A stretch of 64,000 bases of DNA, taken from the NCBI RefSeq assembly GCF_016901775.1, contig NZ_JACJKW010000014.1, positions 1-64,000 of the forward strand. The letters run 5' to 3'. The notes beneath the pieces are model-generated. The model did no database searches. It was not told where the DNA came from and worked only from the letters and a program-made list of their open reading frames with translations. Origin of the DNA: Intestinimonas butyriciproducens. GTDB taxonomy: Bacteria; Bacillota; Clostridia; Oscillospirales; Butyricicoccaceae. Every line of letters starts with the position of its first letter. Positions within the stretch are counted from its first letter, which is position 1. A program made the translations under genes and the position numbers. This document shows positions 53,901-61,620 of this stretch, in pieces.

Positions 53901-54266
53901 AACCGGAGTCAGACCGGCCTGGAGCTGGAAGTGATCGATCACTATAACGGATCCTGCCGCAGCGTGCGCAGCCTGTCTGGCGGCGAGTCTTTCCAGGCGG
54001 CGCTGTCTCTGGCTCTGGGACTGTCCGATGAAATTCAGTCAATTTCCGGCGGCGTGCGGCTGGACACCATGTTTGTGGATGAGGGTTTTGGTTCTCTGGA
54101 TGAAGAATCCCTGGCTCAGGCCATTCAGGCGCTGAGCAGCCTGACCGAAGGAAAAAAGCTGGTGGGAATTATTTCCCATGTGGCTTCCCTGAAAGAAAAA
54201 ATCGACAAGCAGGTCCTGGTGAAAAAGGATCGGTCCGGCGGCAGCCGGGTGGAATTGGTTTTATAA
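50973..54266 (+). CDS. sbcC: Exonuclease subunit SbcC (Rad50-like)
   Basis: A 1097-residue SMC-like ATPase. The N-terminal ATPase half has GDTGAGKTTLFDAI; two very long Gln/Glu-rich coiled coils (about residues 185-540 and 570-920) flank the zinc hook CPVC at residues 549-552; the C-terminal half has the SLSGGESFQAALSLALGLSD signature and FVDEGFGSLDEE Walker B. It holds DNA ends for cleavage by SbcD. The Gln-rich coils raise open antisense frames that are not genes. Confidence 0.96.
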   Translation: MRPLKLTMSAFGPYAEETVVELGKLGEEGLYLITGDTGAGKTTLFDAIAYALYGEPSGQNRDSSMFRSQYAHPETPTFVELEFAYRGKKYTLRRNPEYQRPAKRGEGMTTQKAEGELHMPDGRVITRPREITAAITQIIGLDRNQFSQIAMIAQGDFLKLLLADTKSRQEIFREIFQTRYYMAFQEKIKALTLQEGKECEQARQSMRQYVEGIRWEEDDPLADLAQQARQNQLPLEETVDVLERLSSQDQRREGQLTLQLKELEEQLAQVNAQLGKAEEREKAKKQLEETQKQLEEQRPQAEQAQKRLEEQQNLAPQRQEVIGQLKALEGELPAYQQLEKGKNQLTALEEQTQALEAQQERIRQRQEAVSRQAEELEGQAAALQESAALREKALGQQREAQACQDLWQALWQDRKTWEDHVRQINESKGKEKKLEEQRLAESKAREALEQKQQELSRRYQEEAMLESLQERLLSQQAQARQEEESLAQLEELVRDWEQAESRLKQTQQAYREAWDVQVRQDTQYQEKNRAFLAEQAGLLAQELEEGKPCPVCGALQHPAPARLSPQAPTKEEVEQAKAALEKAQQQAAQKSLEAGQWKSLLQERQRQLETALQQRDENASPDQAREKLKDWKEGSRQQQEVLRQQEQQLIRRQQERLEIKGQLEELEAQHQASSAGEKEREEELHRLQLECKGLEGQKQQLERDLNRRLEAQGETCSLMDAGDVICRRLQEEKESLCRLEQVVKLREEEIRKKEMLEKQREDSIRQRDQLIGEKEEVGAQLAQAQAQWQGVAGQVSALAGQLRFPDVRQAQAHHADLSRQKEKMEQALLCAEQNSRQQQTRLTQLEAAFRQLTALLSQGSDTDRNALEEKSQALTRQRQEKLDRQQQIRTRMQTNETIREQVVEKSRDLARREERYRWMAALSDTVNGSLKGKEKVMLETYVQMTFFDQIIRRANRRFLVMSGNQYELRRKAGGENNRSQTGLELEVIDHYNGSCRSVRSLSGGESFQAALSLALGLSDEIQSISGGVRLDTMFVDEGFGSLDEESLAQAIQALSSLTEGKKLVGIISHVASLKEKIDKQVLVKKDRSGGSRVELVL

Positions 54267-54274
54267 AGAAAAGG

Positions 54275-54315
54275 AAAAGCTCCGAAAACCTTTGAATGGT
54301 TTTCGGAGCTTTTTT
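54275..54315. terminator. Bidirectional terminator
   Basis: A 16-bp stem (54275-54290 with 54298-54313, TTTGAAT loop), A-run and T-run, between sbcC and the convergent kinase-like gene. Confidence 0.92.
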
Positions 54316-55129
54316 ATCCCTGCTGCCATTGCCGGAGAAATTCCGACAGGGAGGACTGACGCAAAGCAGGTTCTTCCAGGGTGGCTTGCCGGGCGGCCTG
54401 AAAGCGGCTGGAAGACAACGGCCAGTCCCGGCGCTGCCGGGAACCGTTTTTTCCAAACAGAGCAAAGGCGGTGGCTCCCATACGGTATACATTGGTGCGC
54501 TGATCGATGGGTTCACCGGTGAGAAATTCCTCCGGGGCCATAAAGCGGGTGGAGCCGGGCATCCGGCCCACGGGGTTACAGTAGGGTTCCTGTTGGTATT
54601 CATCGATGTCGCAGATCAATGTTTTTCCCTTTTTCGGGTCGTAGAGAATGGAGGCATCGTAGAAATCCACAGCCAGATACCCCAGTCTCCCTGCAAGATG
54701 GTGGAAGTCCAGGATCTCCTCAAAGATCCGCTGCCGCACAGGAAGGGGCAAGGACAAAAATGCTTCCCGGGTGGGGTATTGTTTGCCCATACAAAGCCCT
54801 TCCACCCAGGGAAAAAGCAGTGCAAAGCCCTGGGGCACAGGACGGGCGTCGAGAAGGGGGATCAGGTTGGGGTGGGCCAGATTCCGGTAGAGTTCCGCGG
54901 CCTGCTCCAGGCGGGTGATGGCTTGCTGAGGCGGGACTTTGCTGCGGCAAGGTAAAGCACCGGCCAATTTGAGAAAATAGCGGCGGCCGCCGTGTTCCAG
55001 ACCAAAGCCCATATAGCCGGAATCCTGCTGGTCAAAGACCTGGAAGGGCTGGCCATAGCAATGGAGAAAGGAAAAATCAAAGGGCTTCTGAAGGGAAAAA
55101 GAAAGGCTGCCGGCCTGCTGTATGATCAT
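54314..55129 (-). CDS. Divergent Ser/Thr protein kinase-like protein
   Basis: A 271-residue soluble protein with a eukaryotic-type kinase fold. The ATP lysine is K54 (YFLKLAG); the catalytic loop is AVDFYDASI, with D155 kept but Lys replaced by Tyr and Asn by Ser160; DFG is D174-I-D; the APE motif (residues 198-200, RFMAPEEF) is intact. Similar altered motifs occur in a known group of Bacillus-type kinase-like proteins, so activity is uncertain. ATG 55129 has AAGGAG 8 bases upstream. It lies 30 bases after the GntR gene and is likely co-transcribed. Confidence 0.75.
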   Translation of the reverse strand: MIIQQAGSLSFSLQKPFDFSFLHCYGQPFQVFDQQDSGYMGFGLEHGGRRYFLKLAGALPCRSKVPPQQAITRLEQAAELYRNLAHPNLIPLLDARPVPQGFALLFPWVEGLCMGKQYPTREAFLSLPLPVRQRIFEEILDFHHLAGRLGYLAVDFYDASILYDPKKGKTLICDIDEYQQEPYCNPVGRMPGSTRFMAPEEFLTGEPIDQRTNVYRMGATAFALFGKNGSRQRRDWPLSSSRFQAARQATLEEPALRQSSLSEFLRQWQQG

Positions 55130-55159
55130 GAAACATTCTCCTTTCGGCAAAGTGAAAAA

Positions 55160-55864
55160 TCAAAGCTGCAAAACAAAACGGTCGCCCCGGTAGACAATGC
55201 GCAGCACTTCCAGGACTTCACCATCTGGGGAAGAGAGGGTTTTGGAGGTGAGGACCAGGGCGGGTGAACAGCCGGAAATGTCCAACAGTTTCCGCTCCTT
55301 TTTGGTGGGCACCAGCATGGCCAGACAACGCTGGGACGCCTGGCAGTGTTCATAGCCCTGAGCACGGAGATACTGGCTGACCGACTGGATGTTTTTTTCA
55401 TCTGCTTCCAGATGAGGAAACCGGGCGGCAGAAAGATAGCTGGTGTGCAGGGCGGCCGGAATGCCCTCCACCATTCGCAAACGGCTTATTTTCAGGACTT
55501 TGTCCTGAGAAGAAGCCCCCAATGTCTGGAAAAGCTGGGGCTTGTAATGCAGCCATTTTCTCTGCACCACCCGATTTTCGCATTGCAGACCCTGCTGGGC
55601 CATTTCCTGGGCAAAGCCGGACAGTTCCATGGCCAGGGGAATCATGGGGGGAGGAAGAGCGGCAAAGGTTCCTTTTCCCTGGTGGGAAGACAGATAGCCC
55701 AGCTCTTCCAGCTGCTCATAGGCTTTGCGGATATGGGTGCGTGGCAGGCCAAAGTGTCCGGCCAGTTGGTTCTGGCTGGGCATTTTTTCTCCCGGGGGGA
55801 GTTTTCCGCTTCTGATATCCTGCATCAGCTTTTCCGCAATGCTTTCCCAAGGTTTTTCTTTCAT
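55160..55864 (-). CDS. phnF: GntR/HutC-family regulator, probable PhnF
   Basis: A 234-residue repressor-type protein: N-terminal winged helix (residues about 5-70, PSQNQLAGHFGLPRTHIRKAYEQLEELGYLSS broken into recognition helix and wing) and a C-terminal UTRA effector domain (about 90-230). HutC-subfamily proteins named PhnF control phosphonate operons, and this gene is divergent from one, 174 bases away. GGGAGG stands before the ATG. The effector is unknown from sequence. Confidence 0.83.
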   Translation of the reverse strand: MKEKPWESIAEKLMQDIRSGKLPPGEKMPSQNQLAGHFGLPRTHIRKAYEQLEELGYLSSHQGKGTFAALPPPMIPLAMELSGFAQEMAQQGLQCENRVVQRKWLHYKPQLFQTLGASSQDKVLKISRLRMVEGIPAALHTSYLSAARFPHLEADEKNIQSVSQYLRAQGYEHCQASQRCLAMLVPTKKERKLLDISGCSPALVLTSKTLSSPDGEVLEVLRIVYRGDRFVLQL

Positions 55865-55893
55865 AAAGGCTCCTCCCTCTTCGGTGCAAACCC

Positions 55894-55922
55894 ATTATAG
55901 AAGGGTGCTGGAGAGAGTGCAA
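55894..55922 (-). promoter_or_regulatory. Promoter of phnF-kinase unit
   Basis: Minus strand TTGCAC (55917-55922), 17 bases, perfect TATAAT (55894-55899). Confidence 0.75.
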
Positions 55923-55952
55923 TGGGCTGGGATGAACTTTGACCAAATCCAC

Positions 55953-55981
55953 TTGGCGCCTTTACAAAAGGAATTTAGGAT
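55953..55981 (+). promoter_or_regulatory. Possible phn operon promoter with palindromic operator
   Basis: TTGGCG (55953-55958), 17 bases, TAGGAT (55976-55981), weak on both hexamers. A palindrome CCTTT-ACA-AAAGG (55959-55971) fills the spacer, a likely place for repressor binding. Confidence 0.45.
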
Positions 55982-56038
55982 GGCCCTGTCAGCAAGACCC
56001 TGGCAGACAAGCAAAGGAATCGAAGGAGGATTCACAAA

Positions 56039-56989
56039 ATGAAAGTGAAACGAATGACAGCTGCTTTGCTCATGGCGGCCATGACCTGCGCCGTGCTTAC
56101 CGGATGCACCCAGGACAGCAAGGAAGGGGAGCAGGAAACGGTATCCGGCGGCAGTGGTACGGAGCAGACTGCCGATTATGGCCTGGAAGAAATGGTGATG
56201 GTGCTGATTCCTGGCGAAGACACGGAAAAATCCGTGCAGCTGCGGGATGATATGGCGGAAGAGATGAGCAAGGCCATTGGTATTCCGGTGACCACTTACC
56301 GGGCCACCGATTACAGCGCCGCAGTGGAAGCCATGCGCACCGGCCATGCGCAGCTGGCCCTGCTGGGGCCCTTCTCCTATGTGACGGCCCGGGAACGGTC
56401 TGGCGCTGAATGCCTGGTGACCACAGCCACCAATGGTGAAATTGGCTACTATTCCCATATCATCGCAGCGGCGGACAGCGATATCGACAGCGTAAAAGAC
56501 CTGGAGGGAAAGACCTTTGCCTTTGTAGACCCGGAGTCCACCAGCGGCAATGTAGTGCCTTCCGATGAGATTCTGAATGAGGTGGGCGATGACGAGCTGT
56601 CCTTTGACGATCTGCACACCGACGGAAAATTCTTCAAATCGGCTATGTATGCCGGCAACCACGCCGCCTCTCTTCAGGCTGTGGTACAGGGAAATGTGGA
56701 TGCGGCCGCCGTGTCCTCCAGCACCTATCAGAATCAGCTGGAAGAGGGGAATTTCAACGAGGAAGATGTGAAGATCATCCATACCTCCCCTCTGATTCCC
56801 GGCAGCCCCATCGCTGTGCAGAAAGACCTGCCCCAGGAACTGAAAGACAAGGTCCGGGATTTTCTGCTGGATTACAGCGAAGAGTATTTTACCGCTTTGG
56901 GCGAGCCGGATAAGCGGTATGTGGAAGTGGAAGACAGCACCTACGATTACCTGGCCGAGCTGAAGGAAGAGTATGGGCTGAGCGATTGA
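56039..56989 (+). CDS. phnD: Phosphonate ABC transporter substrate-binding lipoprotein
   Basis: A 316-residue lipoprotein with lipobox LTGC (C23) and a type 2 periplasmic-binding fold. The ATDYSAAVEAMRTGHAQLALLGPFSYV segment (two parts around residues 85-110) and the STSGNVVPSDEIL stretch are typical of PhnD, in which they contact the phosphonate group. It delivers phosphonates to PhnE. GAAGGAGG lies 9 bases before the ATG. First gene of the operon. Confidence 0.93.
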   Translation: MKVKRMTAALLMAAMTCAVLTGCTQDSKEGEQETVSGGSGTEQTADYGLEEMVMVLIPGEDTEKSVQLRDDMAEEMSKAIGIPVTTYRATDYSAAVEAMRTGHAQLALLGPFSYVTARERSGAECLVTTATNGEIGYYSHIIAAADSDIDSVKDLEGKTFAFVDPESTSGNVVPSDEILNEVGDDELSFDDLHTDGKFFKSAMYAGNHAASLQAVVQGNVDAAAVSSSTYQNQLEEGNFNEEDVKIIHTSPLIPGSPIAVQKDLPQELKDKVRDFLLDYSEEYFTALGEPDKRYVEVEDSTYDYLAELKEEYGLSD

Positions 56990-57015
56990 TGGATCGGGCA
57001 GAAAGGAAAAGGCAA

Positions 57016-57810
57016 ATGGAACAGGTGCTGAGTATACGCGGCCTGAAAAAATATTACGGATCCACCCGAGCGGTGGAGAATGTAAGCTTTGATGTGGCCC
57101 GGGGGGAGCTGGTGGTGATCATCGGCCCCTCCGGGGCGGGAAAATCCACCGTCCTTCGCTGCATCAACCGGATGATCCAGCCCACAGAGGGAGAGATCCT
57201 TTTTCAGGGGCAGGATATGGCCGCTCTTCACAGAGAAAGTCAGCTCAAGCCTTTGCGGCGGCAGATCGGCATGATCTTCCAAAGTTTCAATCTGGTTTAT
57301 CGTCTTTCGGTGTTTCAGAATGTGCTTCATGGGAGGCTGGGATATCTATCCACCCCCGATGCGGTGCTGGGGCGTTACAGCGAAGAGGATAAGAAGAAGG
57401 CTTTGGAAATTCTGGAAATGGTAGGGCTGAGGGGAATGCTTTACAAGCGGGCCGGGGAGCTTTCCGGCGGCCAGAAGCAACGGGTGGGGATTGCCCGGGC
57501 ACTGATGCAGGATCCTGTTCTGCTGTTGTGCGATGAACCCATTGCGTCTTTGGACCCCAATTCCTCCAAGGTAATCATGGATCAGATCCAGCAGATGGCC
57601 CACAAAAAGCAGATCGCCTGTATTGTCAATCTTCATCAGGTGGATGTGGCCCGCACCTATGCAGACCGGATCGTTGGAATCCATCAAGGACGGGTGGTGT
57701 TCGATGATGTGCCGGAAAAACTCACCGACCAGATGATCGAGACCATTTATGATGCGCCGCTCAGCCAGTTGACAGTGAACATGGAAGGGGGAAAAGCGGT
57801 CAATGAATAG
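57016..57810 (+). CDS. phnC: Phosphonate ABC transporter ATP-binding protein
   Basis: A 264-residue ABC ATPase with GPSGAGKST, Q-loop IFQSFNLV, signature LSGGQKQRVGIARA and Walker B LLCDEPIASLD. It powers the PhnDE import system. ATG 57016 is preferred (AAAGGA with 8-base spacing); TTG/ATG codons at 56986-56989 inside the end of phnD are alternatives. Confidence 0.94.
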   Translation: MEQVLSIRGLKKYYGSTRAVENVSFDVARGELVVIIGPSGAGKSTVLRCINRMIQPTEGEILFQGQDMAALHRESQLKPLRRQIGMIFQSFNLVYRLSVFQNVLHGRLGYLSTPDAVLGRYSEEDKKKALEILEMVGLRGMLYKRAGELSGGQKQRVGIARALMQDPVLLLCDEPIASLDPNSSKVIMDQIQQMAHKKQIACIVNLHQVDVARTYADRIVGIHQGRVVFDDVPEKLTDQMIETIYDAPLSQLTVNMEGGKAVNE

Positions 57811-58600
57811 GCACACAACCATTCCGCTGATTCCCCGGCGAGAAAAGATCATGACTCTCCTGCTGGCGTTGGGAGTGGGACTGCTTTTTGTGATATCCAC
57901 CCTGTCCACAGGGTATAACCCCCTTGATTTTCTGCTGAATATGGAAAACTTCTGGGATTTTATTTTCCAGGATATCCTTCCGCCCAAGATCGCCGACTGG
58001 AAGACCATTGGCGAAGGAGTGCTGCAAACCATCTGCATGGCAGTGGGAGCCAGCCTGGTGGCATCGGTGTGTTCCCTGGTTCTGGCATTTCTGGGCTCCA
58101 ATACCACAGCGCCCTGGCCGCCACTGAAGAAGATCGTCCGTCTGGTGGCTTCGGTGCAGCGGAATATCCCCAGCATGATCTGGACATTTCTGCTCATCAT
58201 GTCTTTTGGCATCGGCAATCTGGTGGGCGTGCTGGCCCTGCTGATCACCACCTGCGGTTTTCTCATCCGTTCCTTTATCGAGACCATCGATGAGGTGGGG
58301 AATGAAAGTCTGGAGGCCATGGAAGCGGTGGGGGCCGGACGGCTGACCACCATCACCCAGGTGATCGTGCCGGCTTGTCTGCCCGGATTTCTGTCCTGGC
58401 TGCTTTATTCTTTGGAAGTCAACATTCGCTCGTCCACTTTGGTGGGCGCAGTGGGAGGAGGAGGCATCGGTCTTGTGATGATGGGATATATCAAACAATT
58501 TCGCTATCATTCCGCCATCGGCGTGATTTTGCTCATTGCTGCCATTGTTATTTTGGTGGATATGCTTACCAATTTCCTGAGAAAGAAGGTACTGGCCTGA
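57803..58600 (+). CDS. phnE: Phosphonate ABC transporter permease, first copy
   Basis: A 265-residue permease with about six membrane helices. The EAA loop for contact with PhnC is visible near residues 172-185 (ESLEAMEAVGAGRLTTI). It overlaps phnC by 8 bases and shares its stop A with the start of the second permease. PhnE-type systems with two permease genes usually assemble a heterodimer. Confidence 0.92.
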   Translation: MNRHTTIPLIPRREKIMTLLLALGVGLLFVISTLSTGYNPLDFLLNMENFWDFIFQDILPPKIADWKTIGEGVLQTICMAVGASLVASVCSLVLAFLGSNTTAPWPPLKKIVRLVASVQRNIPSMIWTFLLIMSFGIGNLVGVLALLITTCGFLIRSFIETIDEVGNESLEAMEAVGAGRLTTITQVIVPACLPGFLSWLLYSLEVNIRSSTLVGAVGGGGIGLVMMGYIKQFRYHSAIGVILLIAAIVILVDMLTNFLRKKVLA

Positions 58601-59484
58601 TGAACAGCATCGCTACAACTGCTCCGGCCAAGATGCTGGCCACCGGAAGCAGCCAAGGGAAAACCAGGCAGGAAGATCTGCTGCGGGACGGCAGAGGGCG
58701 TATCCGCACAAAGGATCCCAGCCGGGATCGGACCTTGCATTTGTTTTTGCTGGCCTTTGCGATTTTGGGCGTGCTGGCTCTTGTGGGCATGAAGCTGGAT
58801 ATGGAGCAGCTCATTCAGGGAGTGGGAGAGATTCCCACGGCCATCGGCAAACTGGCGGAACTGGATTTCAGCCAGGTGGACATCACTTTCACTTCTCTTT
58901 TGGAATCGGTGGCCGTGGCCATTCTCTCCACGGTGTACAGCATGCTGGGCGGTATGGTGCTGGCGGTGTTTCTGGCCAAAAATCTCACACCGATGCGGTG
59001 GATTTCCACACTGCTTTCTGCGGCCATGACTTTCCTGCGGGCCATTCCTTCCATCATCTGGGTGCTTTTGGTGCTGGTCTGCGTTGGGTTTGGTCCGGAC
59101 GCCGGCATCATCGGCATCTGCATTTTCAGCACATCCTTTTTTGCCCGCTCCTTTGCCCAGTGCTTTGAGGAAGTGCCCCAGGAAACCTTGGAGGCTCTTC
59201 AGGCCATGGGTGCAGGCCGTGTGAAGATCTTTTTCAGTGCTGTGCTGCCTTCGGCCCTTACCGGAGTGATCGCCTGGACCTCCATCAGCTTTGAAAGCAA
59301 TTTTGAAGCTTCTTCGGTGTTGGGCACAGTGGGAGCCGGGGGTATTGGCTATGTGATCTCCAACAGTTTTGGCCGCTATGCTTATGGCCAGGCCATTGTG
59401 GCCATCGGCATGGTGCTGCTGTTCACCTACGCCATGGAGATGCTCTTTACCTTTGTCAAAGAGAAAAAAGCCAGAATCGGATAG
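58600..59484 (+). CDS. phnE: Phosphonate ABC transporter permease, second copy
   Basis: A 294-residue permease. An extra 48-residue hydrophilic N-terminus precedes about six membrane helices, and the EAA loop ETLEALQAMGAGRVKIF is present near residue 200. Start ATG at 58600 overlaps the previous stop codon by one base (TGATG), with AGAAAGAAGG upstream. Confidence 0.92.
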   Translation: MNSIATTAPAKMLATGSSQGKTRQEDLLRDGRGRIRTKDPSRDRTLHLFLLAFAILGVLALVGMKLDMEQLIQGVGEIPTAIGKLAELDFSQVDITFTSLLESVAVAILSTVYSMLGGMVLAVFLAKNLTPMRWISTLLSAAMTFLRAIPSIIWVLLVLVCVGFGPDAGIIGICIFSTSFFARSFAQCFEEVPQETLEALQAMGAGRVKIFFSAVLPSALTGVIAWTSISFESNFEASSVLGTVGAGGIGYVISNSFGRYAYGQAIVAIGMVLLFTYAMEMLFTFVKEKKARIG

Positions 59485-59501
59485 CAGAAAAGGGGAGAAT
59501 G

Positions 59502-59930
59502 ATGGAAAGTCACAATTATTCCAAGGTTCTTTGTCAAAGCTCCGGCCCGTGGGTGGTGGATCTGGCCAGGCCGGTGATGGACAAATATCCGGTGCGGGTG
59601 CTGCGCAAACCGGCCAAAACCCTGGTGATGATCAGAATGCGGGAAACAGTGGCCAAAGCTCAGTTTTATCTGGGAGAAATGTTGGCTTGTGAAGCCATGG
59701 TGGAGCTGGAAGGGAAAAAGGGATTCGCATTGATGATGGGCGACGACACCCAAAAGGTCATGGCGGCTGCTGTGGTGGATGCGCTGCGGAAAACCGATCT
59801 GCCGGAAAAGGAGCCGGTGCTCAGGGCACTGGAGCAGCGGAAGCAGGAACTGGAAAAAGAGCAGCAGCAGGACATTGCCCGTCACGCCCGCTCAAAAGTC
59901 CAGTTTGAGACCCTGGATGTTTCCTATTGA
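59502..59930 (+). CDS. phnG: C-P lyase core complex subunit PhnG
   Basis: A 142-residue subunit of the carbon-phosphorus lyase core (PhnGHIJ). The segment KTLVMIRMRETVAKAQFYLGE is typical of PhnG. With PhnH and PhnI it helps form ribose methylphosphonate triphosphate from ATP and phosphonate. ATG 59499 directly before is an alternative start; AGGGGAG is the ribosome site. Confidence 0.9.
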   Translation: MESHNYSKVLCQSSGPWVVDLARPVMDKYPVRVLRKPAKTLVMIRMRETVAKAQFYLGEMLACEAMVELEGKKGFALMMGDDTQKVMAAAVVDALRKTDLPEKEPVLRALEQRKQELEKEQQQDIARHARSKVQFETLDVSY

Positions 59931-59945
59931 CAGGAGGAAGGACTT

Positions 59946-60539
59946 ATGATCACATCGGACCGATTTGACCTGGTGTTCGATTGCCAGAAGGTCTTTAAAC
60001 AGTTGATGGATGCCCTGGCCATGCCGGGAAAGATCCGCTCCATTGCCCGGGAAGGACAAAACCTGGAGCACCCCCAGGGGGTTATGGCGGCCGCTGCTTT
60101 GACCCTTGTGGACCATAGCTGTACTTTTGCCGTCATCAGGAACCACTCTTTGGAAGAAGAGCTTCGCCAAATGACCTATGGACGGCCGGCGGCCTTGGAA
60201 GAAGCCGACTATATCTTTCTGCCGGACAGCCAGGACATGGAAAATGATCAGGTGGAAGAAATCCTGGAAAAGGCCAAGAAGGGGACTTTGCCGGAACCCC
60301 ACAAAAGTGCTGCGCTGTTTGTGGGCATTCCTTCTTTGCAGGATGGGGAAGAAAGCATGCTCACCGGCCCTGGGGTAAAGGGGCGGATTTCCATCCATCT
60401 GCCTCAGACGGGGACCAGGTGGCTGAAAATCCGTCAGGAAATGGAGATCGAGTTTCCTTGCGGTGTGGAGATCTATTTTCTCACACCGGAGGGGGAGTTG
60501 ATGGCCGTGCCCCGGAAAGTGAAATGGGAGGAAAAATAG
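59946..60539 (+). CDS. phnH: C-P lyase core complex subunit PhnH
   Basis: A 197-residue PhnH with family segments FRxLMDAMAxPG-like (VFKQLMDALAMPGKI), ALTLVDHSCTF and LTGPGVKG. PhnH is a structural partner of PhnGIJ. AGGAGGAAGG stands before the ATG; 15 bases after phnG, 1 base before phnI. Confidence 0.93.
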   Translation: MITSDRFDLVFDCQKVFKQLMDALAMPGKIRSIAREGQNLEHPQGVMAAAALTLVDHSCTFAVIRNHSLEEELRQMTYGRPAALEEADYIFLPDSQDMENDQVEEILEKAKKGTLPEPHKSAALFVGIPSLQDGEESMLTGPGVKGRISIHLPQTGTRWLKIRQEMEIEFPCGVEIYFLTPEGELMAVPRKVKWEEK

Positions 60540-60540
60540 C

Positions 60541-61620
60541 ATGGGATATGTTGCAGTGACAGGCGGCCAGGAGGCCATCGACGCCTCCATTGAGCTGCTT
60601 CGTGATTACCGCTCCCGGGGCGATGTGCCGGTGGATCTGACGGCCCTGCGGGACCGGATGGGACTTCTGATCGATCGGATTATGTCGGAAGCGGGACTGT
60701 ACGCACCGGATTACGCCGCTTTGGCACTGAAGCAGTGCGAAGGAAGTCCGGAAGAGGCGGTTTTTCTTCTGCGGGCATATCGGAGCACCTTGCAGCGAAA
60801 TTACACTTCCTGTACGGTGGATGGAAGCCAGATGCATCTCCGCCGCCGGATCAGTTCAGCTTTCAAGGACATTCCAGGCGGACAGCAGCTGGGGGCCACC
60901 TATGATTATGTCCATCGCCTTCTGGATTTCAGCCTGGAACAGGAAAACGAAGAAGAAGTGCAAAGCTGGAAGGAACAGTTCCGGGCAGAAACCGAAGAGA
61001 CTCAGGCCCTTTCCGATCAAGCGCCCCGGGTGCTGGATCTTCTCCGTCAGGAAGGGCTTTTGGAACAGGTGGAGGAAGATACCAGCGAGCCCTGTGATAT
61101 CACCATGGAAAAACTTCCCCTACCCGCTCCCCGCAGCGCCATTTTACAGACGCTCACCCGGGCCGACACCGGTTTTGTCAGCGGCCTGGCATACAGCGAT
61201 ATCCGGGGATTCGGTATGTCCCACCCCACCATTGGAGAGCTGCGGTATGGCTGGCTGGATATTGAGGTGGATTCTCCGGTGGAAGAAGGAGAACGGATCT
61301 ATGTGGGGGCAGTGGATATCACCGAGGTGGAAGGGCTTATGGGAAGCCGTCCCGGAAGCAGCGGCATCGGAGTGGGGTATGGCTGCGTCATGGGGCGCAA
61401 TGATACCAAGGCTATTGCCATGGCCGTGCTGGATCATGCGCTCACATTGAAAGATACCGGACCTACCAGCGATATGGAGTTTGTGCTGCTTCATGGAGAT
61501 TGTCTGGAAATGAATGGATTCATTTCCCATTTGAAGCTTCCCCACTATGTCACCTTCCAGTCCAAACTGGATGGCCTGAGAAATCAAAAAAGGAGCATGG
61601 GTCATGATGAGGAAAAATGA
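60541..61620 (+). CDS. phnI: C-P lyase core complex subunit PhnI
   Basis: A 359-residue PhnI, the nucleosidase-like subunit that displaces adenine from ATP so that phosphonate joins ribose triphosphate. Conserved PhnI segments are YVAVTGGQEAIDAS at the N-terminus, DQAPRVLDLLRQEGL, and the SDMEFVLLHGDCLEMNGF region. It overlaps phnJ by 17 bases. Confidence 0.93.
   Translation: MGYVAVTGGQEAIDASIELLRDYRSRGDVPVDLTALRDRMGLLIDRIMSEAGLYAPDYAALALKQCEGSPEEAVFLLRAYRSTLQRNYTSCTVDGSQMHLRRRISSAFKDIPGGQQLGATYDYVHRLLDFSLEQENEEEVQSWKEQFRAETEETQALSDQAPRVLDLLRQEGLLEQVEEDTSEPCDITMEKLPLPAPRSAILQTLTRADTGFVSGLAYSDIRGFGMSHPTIGELRYGWLDIEVDSPVEEGERIYVGAVDITEVEGLMGSRPGSSGIGVGYGCVMGRNDTKAIAMAVLDHALTLKDTGPTSDMEFVLLHGDCLEMNGFISHLKLPHYVTFQSKLDGLRNQKRSMGHDEEK

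Noticed and set aside
50886-53942. Leu/Gln-rich antisense frames opposite sbcC
   Set aside because: They mirror the Gln/Glu-rich coiled coils of SbcC and have no independent signals.
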